A stretch of DNA of 64,000 nucleotides from Hephaestia caeni (GTDB lineage Bacteria > Pseudomonadota > Alphaproteobacteria > Sphingomonadales > Sphingomonadaceae), in NCBI RefSeq assembly GCF_003550065.1, contig NZ_QXDC01000004.1:124001-188000 (forward strand). The letters are read 5' to 3'. A program made the position numbers and the translations under genes. Below the pieces are notes generated by a model. It ran no database searches. It had not been told where the DNA came from and worked only from the letters and a program-made list of their open reading frames with translations. Shown here one piece after another: positions 27,527 to 38,073 of this stretch; positions within the stretch are counted from its first letter, which is position 1; each line of letters starts with the position of its first letter.

Positions 27527-29617
27527 TTATTCCAGTTCCAGAATGACTTCGTCGACGGCCAGGCTGTCCCCCGCCTGAGCGTTGACCTTGGCGACAATCC
27601 CCGCCTTGTCGGCGCGCAGGATATTCTCCATTTTCATCGCCTCGACCACCGCGAGCGGCTGCCCCGGCTCGACATGATCGCCGGCGTCGACATCGAGCCG
27701 CACCAGCAGCCCCGGCATCGGGCAGAGCAGGAATTTGGAGAGATCGGGCGGCACCTTCTCGATCATATGCCTGGCATAAGGCGCGATCCGCGCCGGGAGG
27801 ACGCGCACCGCGTGCGACGCGCCGCGCGTCGTCAGGCGGAAGCCGGCTCGGATCGCGGCGATGCGGATCGAAAGCGTAGAAGCGATATGGCGCTCGCCAT
27901 CCTCATCTTCGCCGTCGCCAAGCAGATCGGCCTCGATCATCCGGTCACCGGGTGTGTATTCCATCGCCAGCGGCACGTCTTCGCCATCGACGGTGATGCC
28001 GTCTCCGGCCAGCGTGACCGCATGGTCGTCGCCGTCGATCGTCACCGTCCAGTCGCCCGGCGGCGACAGCGGCCGGCCAAGCTGGCCATCGATGCGGCGC
28101 GCGCGATCGGCGTGCGCGGTGGCGGCGAAGGCCGCGACGGCGGCCAGAGTGCGGATCAGCTCGGGGGACGCAGGCGCCCCGGTGAAGCCGTCGGGATATT
28201 CCTCGGCGATGAACCCGGTGGTGAGATTGCCCTCACGGAACCGCGGGTGCTGGACGAGCGCCGAGAGGAAATCGATATTGTGCCCCGGCCCCTCGATCTC
28301 GAACGCATCGAGCGCGGCGACCTGCGCATCGGCGGCTTCCTCGCGCGTCGGCGCCCAGGTGATCAGCTTGGCGATCATCGGATCGTAGAACATGCTGACC
28401 TCGCCGCCCTCTGCGACGCCATCATCGACGCGCACAACCACCTCGTCACCCCCGCGAAAGCGGGGGCCCATCTCCCCACCGTCGCGCTTGGCGGAACCAC
28501 TGGGAGATGGGTCCCCGCTTTCGCGGGGATGACGGTCGGCTTCTACCGGCGGGTTGTAACGGATTAGCCGCCCGATGCTCGGCAGGAAGCCGCGATAGGG
28601 ATCCTCGGCATAGACGCGCGTTTCGATCGCCCAGCCGTCGAGCGTCACATCGTCCTGCCCGAACGCCAGTTTCTCGCCCGCCGCGACGCGGATCATCTGC
28701 TCGACCAGGTCGAGCCCGGTGATCTCCTCGGTCACGGGATGCTCGACCTGGAGCCGGGTGTTCATCTCGAGGAAGTAGAAGCTCTCGCCACTGGTATCGG
28801 CGCCCGAGACGATCAGCTCGACCGTGCCCGCGCTGTAATAGCCCACCGCCTTGGCCAGCGCGACCGCCTGCTCGCCCATCGCCTTGCGCATCTTGGGCGT
28901 GACGAACGGCGACGGCGCTTCCTCGACCACCTTCTGGTGGCGGCGCTGGATCGAGCATTCGCGCTCGTGCAAGTAAACGACATTGCCATGCTGGTCGCCG
29001 AGCACCTGAATCTCGATATGGCGCGGGCTTTCGATGAACTTCTCGATGAACACGCGGTCGTCGCCGAAGCTGGCCAGCCCCTCGCGCACGTCCTGTTCGG
29101 ACCACGCCAGCCGCATCCCCTTGCCGCCGCCGCCGGCCGAGGCCTTCATCATCACCGGAAAGCCGATGTCCTTGGCGATTGTCACCGCTTCCTCGGTATC
29201 GGCGATCTCGCCGAGATAGCCCGGCACGACGTTGACCCCCGCTTCCTTGGCGAGCTTCTTCGATTCGATCTTGTCGCCCATCGCGGCGATCGCCTTGGGC
29301 GGCGGCCCGATGAAGGCGATGCCGGCCTCGGCGCAGGCGCGCGCAAAACTCTCGCGTTCGGACAGGAAGCCGTAGCCGGGGTGGATCGCATCGGCCCCGG
29401 TTTCCTTCGCGGCCGCGAGGATCAGATCAGCCAGCAGATAGCTCTCGGCGGCAGGGGGTGGACCAAGCCGCACGCGCTCGTCGGCCATCAGCACATGCGG
29501 CGCGCGCGCATCGGCATCCGAATAGACCGCGACCGTGGCGATCCCCATCGCCTTGGCGGTGCGCATCACCCGACACGCGATCTCACCGCGATTGGCGACC
29601 AGGATTTTCTTGAACAC
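27527..29617 (-). CDS. pccA: Propionyl/acetyl-CoA carboxylase, biotin-containing alpha subunit
   Basis: Carries biotin carboxylase and biotin carrier functions for carboxylating propionyl-CoA to methylmalonyl-CoA with PccB. It has 696 residues. FKKILVANRGEIACRVMRTA opens the biotin carboxylase domain; the ATP-grasp glycine loop KASAGGGGKGMRLAW and VEHPVTEEITGLDLVEQMI follow; the biotin motif EAMKMEN puts the lysine at 662. Residues about 362-392 (RHPRESGDPSPSG..RFRGGDE) do not fit the family and are encoded by a REP-like element inserted in frame. Last gene of the propionate cluster, after bioB, which makes its cofactor. Confidence 0.96.
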   Translation of the reverse strand: MFKKILVANRGEIACRVMRTAKAMGIATVAVYSDADARAPHVLMADERVRLGPPPAAESYLLADLILAAAKETGADAIHPGYGFLSERESFARACAEAGIAFIGPPPKAIAAMGDKIESKKLAKEAGVNVVPGYLGEIADTEEAVTIAKDIGFPVMMKASAGGGGKGMRLAWSEQDVREGLASFGDDRVFIEKFIESPRHIEIQVLGDQHGNVVYLHERECSIQRRHQKVVEEAPSPFVTPKMRKAMGEQAVALAKAVGYYSAGTVELIVSGADTSGESFYFLEMNTRLQVEHPVTEEITGLDLVEQMIRVAAGEKLAFGQDDVTLDGWAIETRVYAEDPYRGFLPSIGRLIRYNPPVEADRHPRESGDPSPSGSAKRDGGEMGPRFRGGDEVVVRVDDGVAEGGEVSMFYDPMIAKLITWAPTREEAADAQVAALDAFEIEGPGHNIDFLSALVQHPRFREGNLTTGFIAEEYPDGFTGAPASPELIRTLAAVAAFAATAHADRARRIDGQLGRPLSPPGDWTVTIDGDDHAVTLAGDGITVDGEDVPLAMEYTPGDRMIEADLLGDGEDEDGERHIASTLSIRIAAIRAGFRLTTRGASHAVRVLPARIAPYARHMIEKVPPDLSKFLLCPMPGLLVRLDVDAGDHVEPGQPLAVVEAMKMENILRADKAGIVAKVNAQAGDSLAVDEVILELE
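28444..28534. repeat. REP-like inverted pair, family B, inserted in frame within pccA
   Basis: CGTCACCCCCGCGAAAGCGG and the opposing CCGCTTTCGCGGGGATGACG, with further pairing between GCCCATCTCCC and GGGAGATGGG. The element spans about 91 bp of coding sequence without a stop codon, adding about 31 residues to the biotin carboxylase C-terminal region. Confidence 0.85.
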
Positions 29618-29637
29618 CCTCTATCCTCTGCGATTAT

Positions 29638-29784
29638 CTATTTGAGAAGCCAAAGCGTCAGGATTGCAGCTACCGTTCCAACACCGAACAGTATTCGTGA
29701 AAGCAACGGATGACGCTTTGTCCAAGAACCAAACCATCGCTGGCCGAGCCATGCACCAAGTCCAGCGGTCCCCCAATCTTCCAT
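29638..29784 (-). CDS. Putative small membrane protein, 48 residues
   Basis: Short open frame ATG..TAG between bioB and pccA on the operon strand. The peptide begins MEDWGTAGLGAWLGQRWFG and ends with a hydrophobic helix LFGVGTVAAILTLWLLK, so a single membrane segment is plausible. AGGTG lies 6 bp before the ATG. Its DNA is clearly less GC-rich than the neighbours. No family recognised; it may be a genuine small gene or chance. Confidence 0.5.
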   Translation of the reverse strand: MEDWGTAGLGAWLGQRWFGSWTKRHPLLSRILFGVGTVAAILTLWLLK

Positions 29785-29803
29785 CAGTCGCACCTGTATT
29801 TGC

Positions 29804-29887
29804 CGTCATGCCGGACTTGATCCGGCATCCCGCTGCCTTCGCCACCGTCGACGAAGAAGCGGGACCCCGGCTCAAGGCCGGGGTAAC
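29804..29887. repeat. REP-like inverted pair, family B variant
   Basis: CGTCATGCCGGACTTGATCC with facing unit CCGGCTCAAGGCCGGGGTAACG, plus pairing CCCGCT / AGCGGG. Located 16 bp after the bioB stop on the operon strand. Confidence 0.8.
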
Positions 29888-29902
29888 GGGAGTGGCGCGA
29901 GA

Positions 29903-30907
29903 TCACTCCGCCGCCTCACACGCCCGCATCGGCTCCTCGCCCGACAGCGGGGTCAGGCCCAATTTAGCGAACAAAGCTGCGTCCTTGTCGTCGCCGGCGT
30001 TGGCGGCGGTGAGCAGCTTGTCGCCGGTGAAAATCGAGTTGGCCCCGGCGAGGAAGCACAAGGCCTGCGTCGCCTCCGACATGCTCTCGCGGCCCGCGCT
30101 GAGGCGGACCATCGAGCGCGGCATCGTGATCCGCGCGACCGCCACCGTGCGGACGAACTCGATGTCGTCGATCTTGGCCATCGGTGTGTCGGCGAGCATG
30201 TCGCCAAGCGGCGTGCCCTTCACCGGCACCAGCGCGTTGACGGGCACGCTTTCGGGATGGCGCGGCAGCGTCGCCAGCGCGTGGACGAAACCGACGCGGT
30301 GGCCGCGCGTCTCGCCCATCCCGACGATCCCGCCCGAGCAGACGTTGATCCCCGCCTCGCGCACGTGGGCAAGCGTATCGATCCGCTCCTCGAAGGTCCG
30401 CGTGGTGATGACATTGGCGTAATTCTCGGGCGCGGTATCGATATTGTGGTTGTAATAATCGAGCCCCGCCGCCTTGAGTTGCGCGGCCTGATCGGGCGTG
30501 AGCATCCCCAGCGTCATGCAGGTTTCCATGCCCATCGCCGAGACGCCCTGCACGATCTCGACGATCGCGGGCATGTCGCGATCCTTGGGGTTGCGCCACG
30601 CCGCGCCCATGCAGAAGCGCTGCGAACCGGCATCCTTCGCCTGCGCCGCCGATTGCAGCACGCTGCGCACGTCCATCAATTTGGTCGCCTTGACGCCGCT
30701 CTCGGCACTCGCGGATTGCGAGCAATAGCCGCAATCCTCGGGGCACCCGCCGGTCTTGATCGAGAGCAAGGTGCATAATTGCACCTCGCCCGCGGCATGG
30801 TGCGCGCGGTGGACCTCGGCCGCGCGAAACACCAATTCGGTAAACGGCAGATCGAACAGCGCGGCGATCTCGTCGCGGGTCCAGTCGGTGCGGGGCTCGA
30901 TGCTCAC
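29903..30907 (-). CDS. bioB: Biotin synthase
   Basis: Radical-SAM enzyme inserting sulfur into dethiobiotin; 334 residues. The 4Fe-4S motif C-x3-C-x2-C is CPEDCGYC (Cys55, 59, 62), and the 2Fe-2S ligand region is visible in [14 protein letters not shown] and CMTLGML. Its start overlaps the metY stop by 4 bp, so it belongs to the propionyl-CoA operon. That makes sense because PccA needs biotin. No other bio genes are in view. Confidence 0.97.
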   Translation of the reverse strand: MSIEPRTDWTRDEIAALFDLPFTELVFRAAEVHRAHHAAGEVQLCTLLSIKTGGCPEDCGYCSQSASAESGVKATKLMDVRSVLQSAAQAKDAGSQRFCMGAAWRNPKDRDMPAIVEIVQGVSAMGMETCMTLGMLTPDQAAQLKAAGLDYYNHNIDTAPENYANVITTRTFEERIDTLAHVREAGINVCSGGIVGMGETRGHRVGFVHALATLPRHPESVPVNALVPVKGTPLGDMLADTPMAKIDDIEFVRTVAVARITMPRSMVRLSAGRESMSEATQALCFLAGANSIFTGDKLLTAANAGDDKDAALFAKLGLTPLSGEEPMRACEAAE

Positions 30908-32181
30908 GCGGCCTCCAGTCCCTGCGCGAGATCGGCGATGATATCGTCGATATGTTCGATCCCCACCGACACGCGGACCACCTTCGGCCCCGCCCCGGCC
31001 AGTTCCTGCTCGTCGAGCGACAATTGCCGGTGCGTGGTCGAACTGGGATGGATAATCAGCGAACGCGTATCGCCCATATTGGCGACGTGGCTGAACAGCT
31101 TGACCGCGCTCACCAGCCGGACGCCCGCGTCATAGCCGCCCTTGAGCCCGAAGGTGAACACCGCGCCGCCCTTGCCGCCGAGGTATTTTCCGGCCAGCGC
31201 GTGATAGCGATCGCCGGGCAGGCCGGCGTATGACACCCACTCGACCTTGGGATGCTTCTGCAACCATTCCGCCAGCGCGAGCGCGTTGGCGCAATGCCGC
31301 TCCACGCGCAGGTGCAGCGTCTCCATGCCGGTCAGCGTCAGGAAGGCGTTCATCGGCGCCATCTGCGGGCCGAGATCGCGCATCCCCAGCGCGCGGCAGC
31401 CGAGGATGAAGGCGACGTTGCCGAACGCCTCGGTGAAAACCTTGCCGTGATACGAGGGGTTGGGTTCGCTGAGATACGGATATTTGCCCGCCTTCGCCCA
31501 ATCGAAATTGCCCGAATCGACGATCACGCCGCCCACCGAATTACCATGCCCATTGAGGAATTTGGTGGTCGACTGGACGACGATGTCGGCACCGTGCTCG
31601 ATCGGGCGGCACAGGATCGGGGTCGCCAGCGTGTTGTCAACGATCAGCGGCACGCCCGCATCGTGGGCGATCTTCGCCAGCGCCGCGAGATCGGAGATCA
31701 CGCCACCGGGATTGGCGAGGCTTTCGACGAAAATGCAGCGCGTCTTGTCGGTGATCGCGGCGGCGACATTGGCGGGATCGTCGGTATCGACGAAGCTCGC
31801 ATGCCAATCCATCTTGCGGAAGCTGTGCCCGATCTGGTTGAGCGACCCGCCATAAAGGCGCGTCGAGGCGACGATATGGCAACCCGGCTCCATCAGCGTG
31901 TGGAAGGCGAGGAACTGCGCAGCGTGCCCCGATGCGGTTGCCAGTGCCGCCACGCCGCCTTCGAGCGCGGCCATCTTGGCCTCCAGCGCGCCGTTGGTCG
32001 GGTTCATCAGCCGGGTGTAGATATTGCCCGGAATTTCGAGATCGAACAGTCCGGCGGCGTGATCGACATCATCGAATACGAACGACGTCGTCTGATAGAT
32101 CGGCGTGACCCGCGCCTTGGTGGTGGGGTCGGCCTCGGTGCCCGCATGAACCGCCAGCGTGTCGATCCTCTGATCCGTCAC
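30904..32181 (-). CDS. metY: O-acetylhomoserine aminocarboxypropyltransferase (MetY-like PLP enzyme)
   Basis: Cys/Met-metabolism PLP enzyme of 425 residues, the usual MetY length, making homocysteine from O-acetylhomoserine and sulfide. [23 protein letters not shown] and [22 protein letters not shown] are typical; the PLP lysine lies in [17 protein letters not shown] and the C-terminal [15 protein letters not shown] is conserved. Both ends overlap neighbours by 4 bp (mcm upstream, bioB downstream). A methionine gamma-lyase role feeding 2-oxobutyrate into propionyl-CoA would fit the operon, but the sequence favours MetY. Confidence 0.92.
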   Translation of the reverse strand: MTDQRIDTLAVHAGTEADPTTKARVTPIYQTTSFVFDDVDHAAGLFDLEIPGNIYTRLMNPTNGALEAKMAALEGGVAALATASGHAAQFLAFHTLMEPGCHIVASTRLYGGSLNQIGHSFRKMDWHASFVDTDDPANVAAAITDKTRCIFVESLANPGGVISDLAALAKIAHDAGVPLIVDNTLATPILCRPIEHGADIVVQSTTKFLNGHGNSVGGVIVDSGNFDWAKAGKYPYLSEPNPSYHGKVFTEAFGNVAFILGCRALGMRDLGPQMAPMNAFLTLTGMETLHLRVERHCANALALAEWLQKHPKVEWVSYAGLPGDRYHALAGKYLGGKGGAVFTFGLKGGYDAGVRLVSAVKLFSHVANMGDTRSLIIHPSSTTHRQLSLDEQELAGAGPKVVRVSVGIEHIDDIIADLAQGLEAA

Positions 32182-34322
32182 TCGTCATCCTCCTTGTTCG
32201 GCGGCAGGTTGTGGCCAAGCAGCTTGAGCACCTCGCCCGCCGCCGCGACCAGATTGGTGCCGGGGCCGAAAATGGCCTGCACCCCTGCCTTGCGTAAGAA
32301 TTCGTAATCCTGCGGCGGAATCACGCCCCCCGCGACGACCCTGATGTCCGCCCGGCCCGATTCCTTCAAGAGCGCGATCAATTCGGGGATCAGCGTCTTG
32401 TGCCCCGCCGCGAGGCTGGAGGCGCCGACGACATCGACCGATTCTTCCAGCGCGAGGTCGCGCGCCTCGGCAGGCGTCTGGAACAACGGCCCCGAAATCA
32501 CCTCGAAACCCATGTCGGCGAAGGCGCTGGCGACGACGTTCGCGCCGCGATCGTGACCGTCCTGCCCCATCTTGGCGACGAGGATGCGCGGCTTCCTGCC
32601 CATCCGGCTCCCGACCGCGGCGATTCCCTCGACCGCGCGGTGCCAGCCGGCATCGTCCTCGTAGGCGGGGCCGTACACACCCGTGATCGGGGCGACTCCC
32701 ACCGCGTGGCGCCCGAACACCGCCTCCATCGCCGCCGACATCTCGCCCAGCGTGCACCGCGCGCGCGCCGCTTCGACGCACAGCGCGAGGAGGTTGGCAT
32801 CGCCGGTCGCGCCCCCTTGCAATGCCGCCAGCGCGGCCTGCGCTCTGCCCTCGTCGCGCTCGGCCTTGATCCGCTCGATCCGCCTGATCTGATCGGCGCG
32901 GACCTTGGCATTGTCGATATCGAGAATGTCGATCTCGTCCTCGTCCGCCAGCCGATATTTGTTGACGCCGACGATCACGTCCTCGCCCTTGTCGACCCGC
33001 GCCTGCCGCGCCGCCGCCGCGCGTTCGATATGCTGCTTGGGCAAACCCTTTTCGACCGCATGGGTCATCCCGCCCGCGGCTTCGACTTCCTCGATCAGCG
33101 CCCAGGCCTTGTCGGCGAGGTCCCTGGTCAGCGCCTCGACATAATAGCTGCCGCCCAGCGGATCGACGACATGCGTCATCCCGGTTTCTTCCTGGAGGAT
33201 GAGCTGGGTGTTGCGCGCGATCCGTGCCGAGAAATCGGTCGGCAGCGCCACCGCCTCGTCGAGGCTGTTGGTGTGGAGCGATTGCGTGCCGCCGAAGGTC
33301 GCCGCCATCGCCTCGATCGTGGTGCGGACGACGTTGTTGTACGGGTCCTGCTCGGTCAGCGAGACGCCCGAGGTCTGGCAATGCGTGCGCAGCATCTGGC
33401 TGCGCGGGCTCGCGCCGAACCCGGCCATGATCCGCGACCACAAGGTGCGCGCCGCGCGCAGCTTCGCCACTTCCATGAAGAAGTTCATGCCGATGCCGAA
33501 GAAGAAGCTGAGCCGCCCGGCGAACGCATCCACTTCCAGCCCACGATCGAGCGCCGCGCGCACATAGGCCATGCCGTCGGCGAGCGTGAAGGCCAGCTCC
33601 TGCACCGCCGTCGCCCCGGCCTCGTGCATGTGATAGCCGCTGATCGAGATGCTGTTGAAGCGCGGCATGTGTTGGCTCGTATAGGCGATGATGTCCGCAA
33701 CGATCCGCATCGATGGTTCGGGCGGATAGATATAGGTGTTGCGGACCATGAACTCCTTGAGGATGTCGTTCTGGATCGTGCCCGACAGCCGGTCCTGCGC
33801 GACCCCCTGTTCCTCGGCCGCGACGATGTAGAAAGCGAGGCACGGCAGCACCGCGCCGTTCATCGTCATCGACACGCTCATCTCGCCGAGCGGAATGCCG
33901 TCGAACAGGATCTTCATGTCGTCGATCGTGTCGATCGCGACGCCCGCCTTGCCGACATCGCCGGTGACGCGCGGGTGATCGCTGTCATAGCCGCGATGCG
34001 TCGCCAGATCGAACGCGACCGACAAGCCCTTCTGCCCGGCCGCCAGGTTACGGCGATAGAAGGCGTTCGATTCCTCGGCGGTCGAAAAGCCCGCATATTG
34101 CCGGATCGTCCACGGGCGCCCGGCGTACATCGTCGCCTTCACGCCGCGCGTATAAGGCGCGAAGCCCGGCAGGCCCGGCCAGGCATCGTCCGCGCACGCG
34201 TCCCCGGCGGTGTAAAGCGGCTTGACCGCGATCCCCTCGGGCGTGTGCCACGCGAGATCGGCGCCCTTTACTTCCTTGTCGGCAAGCGCCTGCCAGTCGG
34301 ACAGGGTTGGTTTGTCGGTCAT
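32178..34322 (-). CDS. Methylmalonyl-CoA mutase, single-chain
   Basis: Adenosylcobalamin enzyme interconverting (R)-methylmalonyl-CoA and succinyl-CoA. From the ATG at 34322 ([20 protein letters not shown]) it has 714 residues; the frame open to 34508 translates a REP half and part of the echA tail. [20 protein letters not shown] and the large TIM barrel are followed by the B12 domain with DxHxxG as [12 protein letters not shown] and a terminal [18 protein letters not shown]. Final step of propionyl-CoA assimilation; no MeaB chaperone is nearby. Overlaps metY by 4 bp. Confidence 0.96.
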   Translation of the reverse strand: MTDKPTLSDWQALADKEVKGADLAWHTPEGIAVKPLYTAGDACADDAWPGLPGFAPYTRGVKATMYAGRPWTIRQYAGFSTAEESNAFYRRNLAAGQKGLSVAFDLATHRGYDSDHPRVTGDVGKAGVAIDTIDDMKILFDGIPLGEMSVSMTMNGAVLPCLAFYIVAAEEQGVAQDRLSGTIQNDILKEFMVRNTYIYPPEPSMRIVADIIAYTSQHMPRFNSISISGYHMHEAGATAVQELAFTLADGMAYVRAALDRGLEVDAFAGRLSFFFGIGMNFFMEVAKLRAARTLWSRIMAGFGASPRSQMLRTHCQTSGVSLTEQDPYNNVVRTTIEAMAATFGGTQSLHTNSLDEAVALPTDFSARIARNTQLILQEETGMTHVVDPLGGSYYVEALTRDLADKAWALIEEVEAAGGMTHAVEKGLPKQHIERAAAARQARVDKGEDVIVGVNKYRLADEDEIDILDIDNAKVRADQIRRIERIKAERDEGRAQAALAALQGGATGDANLLALCVEAARARCTLGEMSAAMEAVFGRHAVGVAPITGVYGPAYEDDAGWHRAVEGIAAVGSRMGRKPRILVAKMGQDGHDRGANVVASAFADMGFEVISGPLFQTPAEARDLALEESVDVVGASSLAAGHKTLIPELIALLKESGRADIRVVAGGVIPPQDYEFLRKAGVQAIFGPGTNLVAAAGEVLKLLGHNLPPNKEDDE

Positions 34323-34340
34323 AATCTTTACGAACTCGCT

Positions 34341-34364
34341 TCCCCGGCGAAGGCCGGGGTCCAG
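34341..34364. repeat. Single REP-like unit, family B type
   Basis: TCCCCGGCGAAGGCCGGGG palindrome in the gap between echA and the mcm start. It is read through by the operon transcript and causes an apparent N-terminal extension of mcm. Confidence 0.65.
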
Positions 34365-34389
34365 TTGGAAAAGCGGCGGCAAGACACGC

Positions 34390-35175
34390 TCACGCTCCCC
34401 GAAACTCAGGCTTGCGCTTCTGGAGAAAGGCCATCCCGCCTTCGTTCGAATCGTGGGTGCCACGCGCGCGGCGCTGGTTCTCGGCCTCGCGCCGCATCGC
34501 GGCCGCATAGCCGTCCTCGAACCCCTGCTGCATCTGTTGCCGGATCAGCCCGAGCGCCACCGTCGGCCCCGCCGCCAGCCGCTCGGCAAGCGCCAGCGCC
34601 TCGGCATCGAGTGCGTCGTCGGCCACAACCTTGTGGATCAATCCCCAATCGAGCGCTTTTGCGGCGGAAATCCGCTCACCCAGCATCATCATCTCGGCGG
34701 CGCGCGCGCGCCCGATCAGCCGCGGCAGCATCCAGCTCGCGCCGCCATCCGGCACCAGCCCGATATTGACGAACGCCTGGAGGAAATAAGCGGTCTCGCT
34801 CGCGACGCAGAAATCGGCGGCGAGCGCGAGGCTGCACCCGATCCCCGCCACCGGCCCGCGCACCGCCGAGACGATCGGCACCGCGAGGCCGGCCAGCGTC
34901 TCCATCAGCGGATGGTAATGGTCGACGAGCGCCAGAAAGGTCGCTTCGCCGGGATTGTCGCCGCCGAGCGCCCCGCCCGCCACGTCGGCGCCCGAGCAAA
35001 AGCCCCGCCCCGCGCCCGCCAGCAGCACCGCGCGCGCGCCGCCCAGGTCGGCTAGCGCCGCCCTGATCTCGTCGAACATCGCCGGCGGCGCGGCGTTGAG
35101 CCGGTCGGGCCGGTTGAGCGTCACCACCAGCACGTCGCCGCGCCGCTCGGTCAGAATATGGTCGTAACCCGGCAT
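34390..35175 (-). CDS. Enoyl-CoA hydratase/isomerase family protein
   Basis: Crotonase-fold enzyme of 261 residues. [26 protein letters not shown] and [19 protein letters not shown] (oxyanion-hole region) are intact, and [20 protein letters not shown] resembles the PaaG/PaaB-type 2-(1,2-epoxy)phenylacetyl-CoA isomerase or general enoyl-CoA hydratase group. Position between mce and mcm suggests a role in branched- or odd-chain acyl-CoA breakdown feeding propionyl-CoA. Spacing to mce is 4 bp. Confidence 0.9.
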   Translation of the reverse strand: MPGYDHILTERRGDVLVVTLNRPDRLNAAPPAMFDEIRAALADLGGARAVLLAGAGRGFCSGADVAGGALGGDNPGEATFLALVDHYHPLMETLAGLAVPIVSAVRGPVAGIGCSLALAADFCVASETAYFLQAFVNIGLVPDGGASWMLPRLIGRARAAEMMMLGERISAAKALDWGLIHKVVADDALDAEALALAERLAAGPTVALGLIRQQMQQGFEDGYAAAMRREAENQRRARGTHDSNEGGMAFLQKRKPEFRGA

Positions 35176-35179
35176 CGGC

Positions 35180-35599
35180 TCAGTGTCCTTCCTTGGGCGT
35201 TTCCATCAGTTCGACGAGCACGCCGCCCATGTCCTTGGGGTGGACGAACACCACCAGCGTCCCATGCGCCCCGATCCGCGGCGCGCCGAGCACGCGCGCG
35301 CCCTTCGCCGTCAGATCGGCGACTGCGGCAGCGATATCGGCCACCTCGAAGCAGACGTGGTGCTGCCCGCCCGCCGGGTTCTTTTCGAGGAATTTCGCAA
35401 TCGGCGAGTCCGCGCCCAGCGGCTCGAGCAATTCGATCTGGCTGTTGGGCGCATCGACGAAGCACACGCGAACCTTCTGCGCCGGCAGATCGAACGCCTC
35501 GCCGATCGCCTCGGCGCCCAGCAGATCGCGATAGAGCGCCACCGCCGCCGGAATCGACGGCGTCGCGACGCCGATATGGTTGAGCCGTCCCAGGGTCAT
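35180..35599 (-). CDS. mce: Methylmalonyl-CoA epimerase
   Basis: Converts (S)- to (R)-methylmalonyl-CoA between PccAB and the mutase; 139 residues. The glyoxalase-fold metal ligands are visible in LNHIGVATPSIPAAVALYRD (His), GGQHHVCFEVADI (His) and LVELMETPKEGH (Glu). Length and motifs fit family members. Lies directly between the unknown membrane-protein gene (7 bp) and echA (4 bp) in the operon. Confidence 0.96.
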   Translation of the reverse strand: MTLGRLNHIGVATPSIPAAVALYRDLLGAEAIGEAFDLPAQKVRVCFVDAPNSQIELLEPLGADSPIAKFLEKNPAGGQHHVCFEVADIAAAVADLTAKGARVLGAPRIGAHGTLVVFVHPKDMGGVLVELMETPKEGH

Positions 35600-35606
35600 C
35601 GCGTCC

Positions 35607-36389
35607 TCAGCATTGCGGCAGCCGCGAGGCGCCTTGAAGTACGTACGTACCGCCCTTCATCACATAGTGATCGTCGAAGGTCGCGGCGCCGGTGTAATGG
35701 ACGGTGAAGCCCCGCCCCCGATCGATCTGCGTGATCGCGCCGCTGATCGCCTGGCCCGCCTCGCCCTTGGCGCCGGTATCGTCATAAAGGGTCTGCACCC
35801 GCACGAGGTCGACCGGCTTGTCGGCGGCAAGCTGTGTCAGGATCGTGTAGCCGCAGGTATAGCCCTGCCCGGTGAACCCGCCCTCGGCCGCGATCACCGG
35901 GGTGTCGGCGAACGCGTCGGACACCGACCAGCCGCTCATCTGCCCGAAACTCCCCGCCTCGATCGCCTTGGGGAAGCGCTTCGCCACGGCGAAACCCTCA
36001 CCCTCGGGCGTCAAATAGGCGATATCGAGCCGCCCGGCGGCGACATGCGGCGCATCGATCGCCTGCCCCTCACTCACCAGCACCGGCCCGAACGGCGCCA
36101 GCACCAGTTTGCGCGTGTCGAACGTATAGCGGCTGCCGTCCTCATCGGAGAGCGCCGCGCCCTCCGGCCACGCGGCCCTGGTCGCAGCGGCGAGCTGCTC
36201 GGGCGAGGCGACGGCGGGTGCCGCCGGGCTCGCCGAGACGAGCGGCGCCGGCGAGGCGCTCGCGACCGGTTCGGGAGCGGTCGGCGTCGCGCGCACGAAC
36301 ACCGCCCACACGATCACCCCGATGACGACAAGCACCCCAAGCGCCATCGCGATCACCGTGCCGGGGCGGCGGGTAGGACCGTCACTCAT
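35607..36389 (-). CDS. Membrane-anchored protein of unknown function in the propionate operon
   Basis: 260 residues: one N-terminal transmembrane helix (about 11-32, TVIAMALGVLVVIGVIVWAV), a Pro/Ala/Ser-rich linker (33-62), then a globular domain expected in the periplasm. Two cysteines, at YTCGYTIL and the C-terminal LPQC, could form a disulfide. I recognise no domain. It sits tightly between pccB (12 bp) and mce (7 bp), so it is co-expressed with propionyl-CoA enzymes although it should act outside the cytoplasm. Confidence 0.82.
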   Translation of the reverse strand: MSDGPTRRPGTVIAMALGVLVVIGVIVWAVFVRATPTAPEPVASASPAPLVSASPAAPAVASPEQLAAATRAAWPEGAALSDEDGSRYTFDTRKLVLAPFGPVLVSEGQAIDAPHVAAGRLDIAYLTPEGEGFAVAKRFPKAIEAGSFGQMSGWSVSDAFADTPVIAAEGGFTGQGYTCGYTILTQLAADKPVDLVRVQTLYDDTGAKGEAGQAISGAITQIDRGRGFTVHYTGAATFDDHYVMKGGTYVLQGASRLPQC

Positions 36390-36401
36390 CGATCGGCTTC
36401 C

Positions 36402-37928
<1,527 letters not shown>

Positions 37929-37974
37929 CTCACTCTCCCTGGGCACGTGCCTCTGTTCCGTGTCGGCGCGCCGA

Positions 37975-38018
37975 TTGCAAATGTGAACTTGCGAAGTTGC
38001 GAATGAAGCGCTTGCGAA
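37975..38018. promoter_or_regulatory. Four TTGCRAA boxes between pccB and its divergent regulator
   Basis: TTGCAAA at 37975 and TTGCGAA at 37989, 37997 and 38012 lie in the 145-bp divergent promoter region. The boxes resemble the TTTGCAA-type sites described for short-chain acyl-CoA regulators (PccR in Rhodobacter, RamB in Corynebacterium). Binding by the product of 38074-39468 is inferred. Confidence 0.65.
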
Positions 38019-38073
38019 GTGCCGCTTTCTGCTTATACGGAAAGCGGCGCCAGCCGGACAACAAACAACCACC

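Noticed and set aside
34323..34508. N-terminal extension of methylmalonyl-CoA mutase
   Set aside because: It overlaps the echA 3-prime end and a REP unit and has no family similarity.
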